A DNA stretch of 64,000 bases from Zopfochytrium polystomum (GCA_025765615.1 JAIVFJ010000063.1:186001-250000); one strand, 5' to 3'. Counted from the first letter of the stretch, positions 32,369 to 43,325 are shown. Translations and numbers: made by a program. Notes: a model not told the origin generated them from the letters alone.

Positions 32369-33801
32369 ATGCCCAGCCCAGCAGCAGCAGCAGCAGCAAC
32401 AGCACTACCGCCGCCCTCGCACCGACGGGGCCGCCTCGCTGCTAACTCCCTCCTCGCCGTCCTTGCCGCCGCCGCCGCCGCCGTCTTGGCCGCCCTGGCC
32501 CCCGCCGCCCTCGCCCTCCCCAATGGCGCCCCCCGCTGCATCATCAACGCGGCCTTCATCGCCACAAAGCACGGCAACCCGCAAGCAGCCGGCGGCGGCA
32601 TGACCCTCACCCCCGCCACAACCACATACACCCCGGGCGGTCCCGCAATGGCCATCCAGATCACCGGGATCAAGACGTTCACCAACGGCGGTATCCTCGC
32701 GTATGCGAACGTGACCAACCCTGCGATGGTGCCGGCTGGGTCTGTTGAGATGCACGTCGGAGCTTTTGTGCCTGCGGGTACGATCAGGGCGCAGACCGCG
32801 CAGAGCTGCGCGACGGCTATGGCCGCGAATGAGAACGCCTTGTCGACGATTACCCACGCGAGCCCGATGTTGAGCGCGGATATGGCCACTTTGATGTGGA
32901 CGCCGCCTGTAAGTGGGGTGGCTCGCCTTTGCTCTGATCTCTGTGGTCACCGCTCACCCCAAAAGCAACCCAGGCAACAGACGTCGGACCCGTCCAGATG
33001 AACGTCGTCGTCGCCACAGGCACCGTCGGTCAACCGTGGGCCGTCCTCGCTCCCATCATGCTTACCCCGGCCGCGGGCGGTGCCGCGGGTGGCGGCGCCG
33101 GCACGGGTGCAGGAACGACTACCACAACCTCTTCTTCGTCGGCCGCAGTCTCCACAACCGCAAAGGCCACCATGACCGCCAAAGCCACTTCCTCCTCCTC
33201 GTCCTCCTCCTCCTCCTCCTCCTCCTCCTCGACAACTGCCAAAACAACAACGTCAACCGTCAAAGCTTCCACCCTCTCCTCCGCCACCACCAGCAGCAGC
33301 AGCAGCTCCTCCGCAACGACAACGGCCGCACCGACGACTTCTACAACCACAATGACTGTCACAGCTACGGGCGGCGGCGGCGGTAGCGCGAGCACGGGGT
33401 CCGCGACGACGTCGGCGGTCGTCGCGACCATGGCGACGATCTCGATCAACACGAACGGCGGCGCTGCGGGGGGTGGCGCGGCGGCTACTACTACGACGAC
33501 GGCGCCGGCCACGACGACCACCACCACCACCACCACCAGCAGCAGTGCGGCGGGCGGTGCGACCACCGCGACGCCGACGCCTGCTCCCGCGACGACCACC
33601 TCGACCACCACGATGACGGTCGCAAAGACGACTTCTTCCTCTTCGTCCTCGTCGTCGTCGTCGTCGTCGTCGACAAAGACGACGACCACGAAAAAGACAA
33701 AGCCGACGAACAAGCTGGACGCCGCGCTCGCGGCGCTCAAGGCCAAAGTCGAGGCCGAGGAGGCGGCGATCAAGGCGAAGCTTGCGGCGGCGGGGAAGTA
33801 A
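32369..33801 (+). CDS. Reeler-like secreted protein with Ser/Thr-rich tail (paralogue 4, 2 exons)
   Basis: Exons 32369-32908 and 32974-33801 (intron gtaagt...cccag, again after MWTPP, phase 0) give about 455 aa. The start at 32369 gives a longer N-terminus; its hydrophobic core (LLAVLAAAAAAVLAALAPAA) is the signal sequence ending just before LALPNGAPRC. The Reeler-like region matches paralogues 2 and 3. The tail is a long Ser/Thr field with a Gly-rich hinge, typical of heavily O-glycosylated spacers. It ends in the helical LDAALAALKAKVEAEEAAIK, like paralogue 2. A broken copy of this 3' end lies at 35190-35290. Confidence 0.85.
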
Positions 33802-35189
33802 GAGCACCGAGGGGGTTTTCGTGTGAAAATTCGTGCTTCCAATGCGGTTTGTTGAGGGGGAAAAGGCAACGCTTTTCCTTTTCTTGTTTCGATTTTTGTT
33901 CCGCTCTCCTTTCTCGCGCCCTCACCTTGGCCTCCGTTTCCCCCCCTTTTGTTTGTTTCCTTCGCGCGCTCTCTCTCTCTCTCTCTCTCTTTTTTTTTTT
34001 TTTTTTTTTTGTTGTTCCTATGCCGGCTATGCTTTGATTCCCATCCCTTGCAACCCACTTTTTTTTTTTTTTTGTTTTCTATCCCCCCGCGACAAACCAT
34101 CCCCCCAGCCCCCAGCTCGCATTTTTTTTTTCCTCTTCATTTTTTTCACTCCAACAAACTTGTCGTCCAAGGATGCCGGCCGGGGCACCCGAGTTGCGCT
34201 TGCAAAGAGAAGCAACTACCCGCGTTGATCGTTGGTAGAATAAAAACAAAGCTCCTTTGCGCCGCCAGGTTTCCCAACATAAAGGAGAGAACTGGGACGA
34301 AGATCGGAGAGAGAGGAGGAGGAGGACAATGGAGAGGCAACTTGCAAAAATTGGAACCAGGTTAGGTTGAGTAGTCCTTTATGGGAATAGCCCCCCAGCC
34401 AAATTCCAAGTTATATTTTGCCAGTTTGGGATCGTTTCGGCAAACCCCACGCTTGCGCAGTGCAGTGAAAAAGCAAACGTTGAGCTCGTAAACCCCCAAA
34501 AGGGGGTTCGAACAGGTCGTAAAACGTTCCGCTGCTTGTTACCCCAATAGAAAAAAGCTTTGAAACGAAACCCGATGTGCTGGACGAGAGGAATGTGGAG
34601 GTGAAAGCCCTCGAGTAGCGCTGATATACAATATACTTTTTTTGAGTCAGGAAATACAGTCGCACTGTAGGTATGAACCAAGAGAAAGAAAAAAGAAAAA
34701 AAAAATTCAAGAGCCAATAACTCCAACCCTTCCCCCTCAGGGAACCGTCCCGCGCCTGTCGCCTCACGGCCGTCGACACTTTGCCAATCGCTGCAGAGGC
34801 GCAGAAAGTAGTACCCGCCGCTGCGGTGCTGGTGCTGGTGCTGATCGTTTTCCTCGCCGTCGTCGAAGTAGGTGTTGCAGTACAGCGCGGGTCATCAACA
34901 AATCAGATAGTTAATGAAACATTTGGAATACAACTCCTGTGACAATGCATCTACCTAGCCTGTTGCAGCGTCCTGCAACGAGGTGAACGCGCACTGACGT
35001 TGAACTTTTGACCCCTCAAGCCCATCATTCTGCAAATGCCCCGCGAAGCACGGCAGCGAAGGAACAAATTTGAAACAGGACAGTCCTAGGCGATCACGAT
35101 GAGGACCGCGAAGGAACACGACGACCCGTGACGATTGCAAAAAACCGCAGTTGGGGCCAGTCGGCGGCTGTGTCCAAAGCGGCAACGAG
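33802..35189. other. Intergenic, pyrimidine-rich then mixed
   Basis: Long CT and T runs (33970-34140) follow the stop of paralogue 4. Nothing coding is recognised before the 3'-end fragment at 35190. Confidence 0.4.
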
Positions 35190-35290
35190 GGGAAAAAAAA
35201 CAAAAAAAACCAAGCCGACGAACGACGCTGAGCTTGCCGCCGCGACTCAAGGAGAAGGTCAAGGCGGAGGAGGCGGGATCAGGGTGAAGC
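35190..35290 (+). pseudogene. Broken copy of the 3' end of Reeler paralogue 4
   Basis: The sequence accaagccgacgaac..gctgagcttgccgccgcg..tcaaggcggaggaggcggg..aagctt aligns in order with the last about 100 coding bases of 32369-33801 (the segment encoding TKPTNKLDAALAALKAKVEAEE). It has substitutions and small indels and is preceded by an A-rich run. No domain part is present. Confidence 0.6.
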
Positions 35291-35558
35291 TTATAGTTCT
35301 GCTAACGAGTGAACAGGATCTCTTAGAGGGAAATATGCGAGCCGCGGATGGATTAACTTTCTGCGCCACGTTATTAGCAGCGGAACGTTTCGATAGTTCG
35401 ACCTTTGGCCTATGAACCCAACGTGCTTCCACTACACTGCGCTGCTTGTGGGATGATGTGCAAAGCACTAAACAATAATCAATTGCAAAAGGCACACTGC
35501 GCGCGGATACCATTTGGTCCCACGGTGCCAAAAAGAGCCTATCAGGGTGGCCGAAAAA

Positions 35559-35640
35559 CGTCCTGCACAGGATTCGAACCTGCGCTCCCAAAGGGAAATG
35601 CCTTAGCAGGGCACCGCGTTAACCACTCCGCCAACAGGAC
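35559..35640 (-). tRNA. tRNA-Ser (anticodon GCT)
   Basis: On the minus strand the acceptor GTCCTGT pairs with GCAGGAC. The anticodon stem GTGCC/GGCAT encloses loop CTGCTAA, and the long variable arm (TTTCCCTTTGGGAGC) is that of a class II tRNA. The T-arm is GCAGG TTCGAAT CCTGT. There is no intron. A T5 run (plus 35554-35558) directly downstream is a Pol III terminator. Confidence 0.93.
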
Positions 35641-35942
35641 TGTAAACAGAATAGTCTTTGTAAACGATATATTTTTATAATTTTATTTGACTCCCCAAGC
35701 GAAATTGACTGATTTTGCCCCAGTGCGCTGATCCACCTCAATGAGTACATTTTGGAACACGTTACATTTCTCTAGTACAGGCGACGAATACGAAGGAGGA
35801 AATACAGAAATGTCGACAGGTGAAGTTCATTGGGGGGTAAAATCATCAAGGGAACCCTTCAAGAGTTGACCAACAAGAACAACTGACAAAAAAAACATAA
35901 GAAAAGTAGTAGAACAACAACTACAACACCATAGAATTCGAA
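35641..35942. other. Intergenic, AT-rich, nothing recognised
   Basis: A short gap between the tRNA start and the stop codon of the minus-strand membrane protein gene. Confidence 0.4.
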
Positions 35943-37010
35943 TCACTGGAACTTGACTCGGGCCCTGCCCGGCTTCTCCACCACCGGCAGCACTCCCCGC
36001 GATCCACCGCTCGCCGGCGACGACGCGGCGTGAGTCCCTGATGTTTCGCCGGGGGTGTCTGGCTCGTTCAAAGACTCGACCGCGCTTTGCGGACCGCGAG
36101 GACTCGCGGGACTGTCCAGCGCGCCCGTGACCAGTCTGGACGCGCTCGTGGCGGGGCTTGCGAGGCTCTCGGCGGGGCTGTTGAGGGGTTGCGTGGCGGC
36201 GGGTACGGCCGGGGTGCCGGCGTCGGCTAGATTGCTGACCGCTGGTTCTGCCGCCGCAGCTGCGCTCGTCGAGGTCGCAGCCGCCGCTGAGGAAGATCCA
36301 GCGACCGAGCTGCCCGCGACCGAGCTCTTCTTCTTCTTCAAAGCGCTCTTGGCCGGAGCCTGCTTCCCCCTCGTCGTCGTCCCCGCTCCGCTGCTCCTAC
36401 TGCTGCTACTGCCCCCACCGCTCCCGGTCTCCAACACCGCCGCCAAACCCGTCGACGGCGCCGTCGACGCCTCGGACGCGAAACTGCGCTGACTCCCCAT
36501 CAACGACGACCTGCTCGCGACGCCCCTCACCGTCCGCTGCTGCTCCCCCCTCGCCCCTCGTCCGCCATCCTCGTCCCCGCTACGATCGATCGGCCGTCCG
36601 TACAAGAACGTTTCGAGCCGCTCCCGACGCTCCGATGCGCTCTCTCGGGCGCAGAGGTAGCAGGATCGTCCGGCGAGGCCGAGGCAGGCGAGGAAGACGG
36701 CGCCGAGGAGGGCGCCGAGGATTACGATGAGGAAGGCGGGGGCGGGGACGGTGGTCGCGGGTTGGTCGGGTGTGGGGGTTGGGGTTGCGGCGGTGGAGGA
36801 GTCGGGTGAGGGGGATGCGAGGACGGAGAGGGCGAGGGTGATGGTGATGGTGAGGATGAGGGAGGAGGTGGAGGAGGATGCCCGTGCGCTTATCGTGGCA
36901 TGGCGGAGGGATGCGATAGTGGGTGACCCTCCCCGCCTTGCGATCGCGGGCCTTGCGTGCCAGATGGGCGGCCGGATCCTTCGACGCGCTGTTGCTGTTA
37001 GTAGCAGCAT
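35943..37010 (-). CDS. Single-span membrane protein with Ser/Ala-rich cytoplasmic tail
   Basis: A single exon of 355 aa. An N-terminal hydrophobic segment (SLILTITITLALSVLASPSP) looks like a signal sequence. A Thr/Pro-rich ectodomain follows (TAATPTPTPDQPATTVPAP), then one transmembrane helix (AFLIVILGALLGAVFLACLG). The juxtamembrane stretch is basic (SASERRERLETFLYGRPIDR). The long tail is Ser/Ala/Pro-rich with LKKKKSS and SPAS-type segments. The first in-frame Met gives about 45 residues before the signal, so the true start may be internal. The architecture resembles the neighbouring WSC-type gene without its Cys-rich domain. Probably a cell-surface protein; family not recognised. Confidence 0.7.
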   Translation of the reverse strand: MLLLTATARRRIRPPIWHARPAIARRGGSPTIASLRHATISARASSSTSSLILTITITLALSVLASPSPDSSTAATPTPTPDQPATTVPAPAFLIVILGALLGAVFLACLGLAGRSCYLCARESASERRERLETFLYGRPIDRSGDEDGGRGARGEQQRTVRGVASRSSLMGSQRSFASEASTAPSTGLAAVLETGSGGGSSSSRSSGAGTTTRGKQAPAKSALKKKKSSVAGSSVAGSSSAAAATSTSAAAAAEPAVSNLADAGTPAVPAATQPLNSPAESLASPATSASRLVTGALDSPASPRGPQSAVESLNEPDTPGETSGTHAASSPASGGSRGVLPVVEKPGRARVKFQ

Positions 37011-37185
37011 TGGATTTATTTCCGTGTCTGCCTGTCTGTTAGGCAGGCTGTCTGTCAGTCGGTCTGTTGTGTGTTGTGTGTGTATGTTTGTCTGCCTGCT
37101 TCCCCTTGCGGATTGCCTAATCGGTTCGTTTTGCTGCTTTTGCTTTCATTCTTTGCGAACATATTTTGTGGGGAGCGAAAAAACA
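37011..37185. promoter_or_regulatory. Divergent promoter between two membrane-protein genes
   Basis: Only 175 bp separate the start codons of 35943-37010 (minus) and 37186-38995 (plus). The region is T-rich with repeated gtctgcctgtctg motifs (37020-37100). A shared bidirectional promoter is likely (inference). Confidence 0.45.
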
Positions 37186-38995
37186 ATGCATGAAAGACAG
37201 AAGCAACGCCGCCGGCGCCGCCGGCGCCTCGCTATCGGCGGCGGCGGCGGCATCGTCGACGGCGCCCTCAGATCCCCCGCTGCTTCTGCCACTACATGCA
37301 GCCTCCAACCACCTTCGCACTCCCCTGTCACAGCCTTCTGCACGCTTTCCATTGCAATGGCGGCCGCGATCGGCATCGCAGTCGCAGATCCCACCGCACA
37401 GCCCGCGGGCTGTTTCGAGTGAGAGAGCTCTTCCTCCGATTGCGACAAGTCACTTACTAATCCGCTGCAACCTTCCGCCCTTCCAGCGTCACCTCGGTTC
37501 CGTACTACACGAGCACTCACAACGCGAGCATGACCGTCGCCACCTGCATCACCCTGTGCTCTGCAACTTCCGTCACCCTCGCATTGACACCGACACAAGT
37601 CTCATCCGACGACATCTTTTGTTTCTGCGCCGCTGAAAGCAAGGACGGCATGCCCGCGATCCAAAATAAGTCCTGCAACGTGCTGTGCGACGACGGTGCG
37701 CTGTGTGGCGGCGTGGATCCGGCGTTGATTGCGGCGTCTGTGTACACTGTGCTGGTGAGCTGAGAGAAAGCATATTCCAGTTTGCGCCTGTGTGCATCTA
37801 TTTCTTATCGCTGCTTGTTGTTCAGAATCCAAATAGGCAGCCGTCACCAACGAAAACTGCCGGCCTCATCGGCAGCCTCTTCACACCACGCGTCTCGTCC
37901 ACATCACCCTCAGCGTCTTCATCGCCATCGTCATCATCGCCAAGCCCAACCGAAAGCACGTCGCCGTCCAACTCAGACTCGTCGTCAGTGCTCCCCATCA
38001 CCGTCCTCGCCGTGGTCCTGTCCACGTTCGTCCTAATTTCAGCCATCTTTGCCGCCCGATTCTTCATGGGACTGTCCGACGAGGAGAGAAGGGGAAGGTG
38101 GAGGTACTTTGTCACGGGGAAGAGGGACTGGATGCCTCCCAGGGAAGGTGACCCAGTGAATGAGGGCGGTGACGGTGGGCCGGCTGGCGAATACAATCGC
38201 GGTGGTGAGGCGACCGCGGCAGCTGTTCCCGCTGCTTCGGGACGGAGCTCAGAGTCTGCGGCGTCGACGAGAAGGAGCGCGTTGAAGTCGAAGCAACCAG
38301 CGCCCGGCGAAGCGCCTGGACAAACTTCTTCGTCAAGCGAAACAACATCTCAGAGACGCCCATCGCGCTCGTCTGCGTCATCGTCATCGCAGCAGCCGGC
38401 GGCGCCGCGCTCACACCAAGACGCATCCCACCGGAGCCCGTCCACCTCCCCTACGCGGTCGCCCCCGCCTCGACGCGCCCCCGAGCAGCCGCCACAACCG
38501 CGGAAATCATCGAGCGACCCGGCAAAGACGCAACCCAAATCGTCGCCGTCGCAATTGCCGACAACGTCGTCATCTAGCCCCTCGATCACCGTCAAAGCCG
38601 TCCAGTTCGCGGTGCCCAAAACCCCCGATCCGCAGCCGCTGCCGTCCACATCGCCCCTCTCCTCCCCCGTCGCCGCACCATCACCACCACCCGTCATCAC
38701 CCTCCCCCCACCCGCGAACCCGATACCAGCCGCGCCAGCCGTCGCCCCCATCCCCCGCCACGCCTCGACGACCTCCGTGGCCTCGACCTCCTCGACAACA
38801 TCCACGTCGACGTTCGAGTCGTCCGCGTCGTCCTCGTCGTCGAGCTCGTCGTCATCCTCCAGCACCTCGTCGACGCACTCGCCGAGCGGTTCTTCGCGAC
38901 GGTCGCCGGATCAGAGGGCGCCGCGGGATCGGAGCGCGTTGATTCGGTCGGGGTGGATGCCGCATGGCGCGTTGGCCGGGAATCATGGACTTTGA
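37186..38995 (+). CDS. WSC-domain-like single-span cell-surface sensor, 3 exons
   Basis: Exons 37186-37418, 37487-37754 and 37826-38995 give about 556 aa. A start at 37357 (MAAAIGIAVADP) is an alternative. A hydrophobic leader precedes a Cys-rich domain: AGCFDVTSVPYYTSTHNASM, then VATCITLCS, DIFCFCAAES, NKSCNVLCDD and ALCGGVDPA...SVYTVL. The cysteine spacing and the CGG...SVY ending match the WSC domain, a carbohydrate-binding domain of yeast wall-stress sensors. After a Ser/Thr/Pro-rich spacer comes one transmembrane helix (SVLPITVLAVVLSTFVLIS), the basic juxtamembrane SDEERRGRWRYFVTGKRDW and a long Ser/Pro-rich cytoplasmic tail. Likely senses wall stress at the plasma membrane (from family knowledge). 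Confidence 0.8.
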
Positions 38996-39383
38996 CGGGG
39001 GGGTTTTGTGTGTTGGGAATTGGGTTTGTTGGAGGGGTGGTTTTTTTTAAGGGGGACGGATTGGACCCTCATTGGGGGTTTGATGCGGATGTTTTTTTTT
39101 TTTCCTTTGCGGAGGGTGTTGGCTGTGTGGCGGTGCGTGTCTGGACTCTGGTCCGGCCACTGTCCTGTGGGGTCAGGCCCTTTTTACTTGGTGATAATCG
39201 GCTATGCGTATTTGATGGTTAGGTGGCGTTTGTTGAGTTTAGATGTGAAAAAGCACTGTTAGCCCGCCATCGTCTCTCTCTTACTCTCTTGATTTTGCTG
39301 CAACAACTACGCGATGCTGGCGCATTTGTAATCTCGCAAAAGGGATCACAATTTTTGCGCCGCACAAACAGAACATCGCCGAG
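38996..39383. other. Intergenic, G/T-rich, nothing recognised
   Basis: Contains long G/T stretches after the WSC gene stop; the promoter of the next gene lies at the right end. No TATA box seen. Confidence 0.4.
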
Positions 39384-40867
39384 ATGTTCAACAGAGGGCA
39401 ACCAGAGCGCCACTCCGCGACCGCCGATCCCGCTAATGCTCCTCGCAGTCTACCCAGCAGCAGCAGCAGCATCAGCAGAGGCAGCGACAGCACCGCAGCG
39501 GACCATTCTGCATCGGTCGCCCCGCAAACCCGCCGCACGGCGACAGCGCTCTCCACGGCATCGTCCCGCTCGCGAGACTCGCTTTCCTCGTCCTCCGATT
39601 CAGATCGATCCGTATCAAGCCGCTCCGCCACGCCAGCGGCAAGATCCATCGCATCGTCCACGCCGAGCAGCGTCACCAGCGAGACCGCTTCGGCGGCTGC
39701 TGCCGCGAGGCCTCCGTGGCTGGAGTGTAAGTAGGCACCCCGTTGTCGTCATCATCGCCTTGCGGACAAACCGTGCCACTGGCCCACCGGCTTCTTTTAC
39801 CATCAGATCGGGAAGCTAACTACACACCTTCCACCTCCCACCGTCCCCCCACCTCTTTTCCAGGGTCATGGGTGCAGGTTTCGCCTCTCTGGGGAACACG
39901 CACGCTCCCTCCACCGCCTGCGTCCCTGTCTCCAGCCTTCCCACCAGCAAGCTCCCCCTCCACATCATTCATTACAACAACGCCCCCCTTCCCATCCGAA
40001 ACCCCGCCGCTCCTCCCTCCCCCGGCCGTCGCCGCCACCTCCACGACCCCATCATCCTCCTCGTCCATGGTCCTCGTCTCTTCAGACGCCATGTACCAGC
40101 CCTCCTCCTCCGCGTACCTCCTCCGCACAGAATCCCGCCAAACAACCCGCTCCTCGCCGGAATCGTCAACAGCCATCACAACAACCGCGACCGACGACTC
40201 CGCGATGGAAGCACTCCTCCCGCCGCCGTTCGCAATGCTGCCGTCCGAAGGCGAGAACCAGTATATCGGACCCACACCGGGGTTGACGGGTTATGGACCG
40301 AGGCCGAGGTGGATGTCGGCCGACGCGGCGCTGTCCGCGAGCCTGAATACGATGATAAGGTACGCGGCGGACGCGCCGCTGCGGTTTGCGTCGGACCCGT
40401 TGCCGCCGCATGAGGAGGATGCGGAAGCCATGCAGCCGCTGCCGCAGGAGGCGAGGGCGGAAACGAACAACAGGCAGGGGCTGTTTTGGGACGATTCGGT
40501 ACCCGCCGGTGAGATTCGAGGCGCGGCGGTGCTGGAAGGTGCCGGCAGGGTTGCAAATACGACGAAAGAGCCGCCGCTGCCGCCGTCGCACGAGTCTAGC
40601 GATAAGCCGAAACAGCGGCCCTGGTACGCGAGGGTCGGTGGCGCTGTCGGTGGGTGGGTATCGTCGTTGTGGTTTGGGTCGAAAGAAGAGTCTAAAGAAA
40701 CGGGTGGTGGCGGATTCAGGTAACGGGACTTGTTCGGCGGGATTTACACGCGCCTCGCTAACCCCCTGGCATTTTCTTTTCGCCCCCCCAGATGGATGTC
40801 CGCCCTGACCGCGGCGTTCCTGACGCTCAGCATCGGCGGAGTCGTATTTTTCAAATTCGTTAGGTAA
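39384..40867 (+). CDS. C-tail-anchored membrane protein, Ser/Pro-rich, 3 exons
   Basis: Exons 39384-39726, 39807-40719 and 40792-40867 give about 443 aa. Introns are gtaagt...atcag (phase 1) and gtaacg...cccag (phase 2). The N-terminal 300 residues are Ser/Thr/Pro-rich and probably disordered. A more ordered part follows (ENQYIGPTPGLTGYGPRPRW, ADAALSASLNTMIRYAADAP), then SSDKPKQRPWYARVGGAVGG. The last exon encodes WMSALTAAFLTLSIGGVVFF followed by KFVR, a hydrophobic helix at the extreme C-terminus. That makes it a candidate tail-anchored protein of ER or outer mitochondrial membrane. Function unknown. The last two exons are duplicated, broken, at 50894-51227. Confidence 0.7.
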
Positions 40868-42650
40868 TGGGGCTGCCTTTTCGTTCTTCGTCGGTGAAAT
40901 TTCGTGCGCTGAAGCTTAAGCTATTGAAAGCAGGCCGACGCTATCGCGCATTTCGTAATCCCTGAGGGGGAAAATCGCACAGCGGAGTCTCAACCGAAGT
41001 ACTGGCGGCAACGTAGTTTGGGGTAGAAGAACGAGCCACTCCCCTTGCTCCGTCCCCTCCGCAACTCGTGGACTCCGCCTGTGCAAGCGCCCCCTGTATA
41101 TTTCCTTTTTTTCCTTGGCAATCCCCTCTTATCCTTTCTGTTTCCGTCCCCCCGGGGCCGGGGTTTCGACTACTTCAAGGACCATACTTGTTGGCATCGC
41201 GAGGCCCCCGAAAAGGCGAAGGTAGCAACAAAATTAGGAAACAAAAAAAAAAAAGAAAAAGAAACCAACTTTTAACGCCTATCCCCAAAACGCCCCTTTC
41301 CGTCCAGCAACACCCCAAAAAAGGACCCCACCCCGTTCTCTTTTACGGCTCTTCTTTCTTGCTTTCTTTCCTCTGGAATGTTGTGGTGGAGCTAACTCAG
41401 TTTGAATCGTTTTTTCTTCTGGGTGGCTTGGATGCGCTCCACCCTTTGCCCTCTTGAAACTTGCTTCAATCTTGCCCCCCTGATCCAAACTTCTCTTCCA
41501 AAAACTGTTTTTCTCGGGTCATAATGCTTTTCTCTCTCTTGGTCCCTTCAACCTTGCATTCTTTGGAGCACTTGTCGTCGTCTTGCTTTTTGGATGTTGG
41601 GAGCCTGCGGGCATTCTTCACTCTTCCTCTCGCGTAAAGGAAAAACAAAAACCCCACATCACTTTCAGTCGGTAGTTCCTTTTTTTTTCTTCTTTTTTTT
41701 TTTTAAAGTATTCAACGTAGTGAACAGCGCCAACGTGTTGGCGCGTAGAATTCGAAGGCATCGCTCTCCGAGGTCAATAAAAACACCTACAATGTGACAC
41801 GCACAATACGACAACATTTTTTTGTTGGCAATGTCAAGCACGCCGGGCCTAAAAAGTTGCCGCTTGGCACAGGCGTGAAACGAGTGAGGGCGTGGCTTCA
41901 GCCGCTTGACCACACGAACGTTCCCCGCCTTCAGTCGCCTCCCAGACACTCCCGAATTTCTGAACGAGCTGGTTGGCAGGACAGCAAACGCTTCTTGCCT
42001 ATTGAAATGGCGCTTTTGCAACAGGAAATTGTGCTTTGGAAAGGCTTGTTGGTCCGACCAACGTGGAATGATGTCGCCATGGTACTCGGAGTCAAGCCCC
42101 CGATTTATTTGAATATATTACACATGCTGCAAAATCACCACCTCCCGTCAAAGTTTCAGCAACTGTAGAGTGGAGTCGCCAGAGTGGCGTAATCCTGAAC
42201 GACAGAAACATCCACAGAAAAGCCTTGCCCCCGAGCAAAAAAGTGAGAATTTTCCCAGCCACACCGCAAAACCGAGTCGGCCTCTGCCGAAAACTGAATT
42301 TCAACTATCCGGCTTTCCCGGACTCCCGCAACCGATGGGTCTGGTTGCTGAAGTCCTTGTAAGACGCCATAATCGTCGAAACGACCGTGGTGTCGGCCGC
42401 AGTGTCACTGACGCACGACTTCTCCAGCCAGATAGAGTCTTAAGGACTTCAGCAACCAGATCCGTGGGAGTCCGGGAAAGCCGAATATTAGAAACACAGT
42501 TTTCCACCAAGCAGTCGCGTGTCAGCAACAGTGCGGCCGACGCCGCGGTCCGTTCGGCGATCTTACAAAGACTTTAGCAATCAGATCCATCCGTTTGCAG
42601 GAGTCCAGGGAAGCCGAATAGTTGAAATAAAGTTTGCCGGGAAAGGCAGA
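40536..42650 (+). repeat. Segmental duplication, copy A (left part)
   Basis: About 2.1 kb collinear with 50894-52930 at high identity. It covers the 3' end of the tail-anchored gene, its downstream region, blocks such as gaggaccatacttgttggcatcgcgaggccc, and the inverted fragments of the coiled-coil gene family. Copy A continues for another about 670 bp not present in copy B, then is interrupted by the copia insertion and resumes at 48863. Confidence 0.85.
40868..42189. other. Non-coding stretch inside duplication copy A
   Basis: Short frames occur (for example 41068-41457, 41794-42168), but the corresponding frames in copy B are broken by indels, which argues against coding. Homopolymer runs lie near 41248 and 41681-41703. 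Confidence 0.5.
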
Positions 42651-42745
42651 CGTCGATTTCCGCGGCGTGGCCGGGGAAAATCCTTCGAGTGTTTGCTCGG
42701 GAGCAAGGCTTTTCAGTGTATGTTTCTGATGTACAGGGTGACACC
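42190..42745. pseudogene. Three broken 3' fragments of the coiled-coil gene family (inverted and direct)
   Basis: Minus-strand fragment about 42190-42360 and plus-strand fragments about 42440-42510 and 42563-42740 all resemble the C-terminus of the gene at 49484-50402. The plus copy reads SYKDFSNQIHPFAGVQGSRI then VEIKFAGKG. The minus copy shows the same tacaaggacttcagcaaccag and the tail ggcttttctgtggatgt. All carry frame-changing indels and lack the coiled coil. The same arrangement repeats at 52500-52950 in duplication copy B. Confidence 0.65.
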
Positions 42746-43320
42746 TCGTCCAGCGCTTCCCCCCTCAAAGATCACGTCGTTGTCGGCGAGATGCCGCTAC
42801 TTGTCAGCAAGCCGATGGTCCTTTGGCAGCGAACTTCACGTCGACCAGCGCAAGAATTGCGTTTCAGCAGGCGCTCGCTAAAGCCTCCCGCAGAACCTAC
42901 CGCGCATTGCTCGGCAACAGCGATCTGTCGTCGATGGTTCCCGGATGATTGTGGATCGTTTTGGATCTTTCCAGCGCGGCGGGGTGAACGCGCTGGATGC
43001 GAAGGTACGCCGGGCGGATCGCTTGCTCGGTGTAAAGTCAGACTAGTGGAGGAAGGCCAGGGACAGTAGGACAAAAGATTGTGTTGCCTTTGCTTGACAG
43101 GATTGTGTGCAATTTGACTCACAGCGGGTTGAGACGTGCTTGTGCGGGGGGGTGGTAAGGGGAGGTGGGTCGATCGCAGAAGGCTTGAAGGGAGACGTTT
43201 TGCGGTGTTGCTGCGGGCTGTTAAATAAGGGACATGTCACCTTTGAGAAGCATATTAGACATCGTCCAAAGAGAGAAAGCATGTTCGGACTGTCTCCCAC
43301 CGGCTCAGAGCGCAAGCGCC
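42746..43320. other. Segment unique to duplication copy A, left of the retrotransposon
   Basis: No supportable gene. Copy B lacks this about 670-bp stretch. A frame near 42870-42910 (QQALAKASRRTYRALL) faintly recalls the LLREALARPAEVRYLQ region of the coiled-coil gene, so it may be another relic. Confidence 0.4.
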
Positions 43321-43325
43321 GCTAT

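Noticed and set aside
33030..34100. 356-aa minus-strand ORF opposite Reeler paralogue 4
   Set aside because: Antisense of Ser/Thr codon repeats (appearing as Val/Glu/Asp runs). The sense strand has signal peptide, domain and conserved intron.
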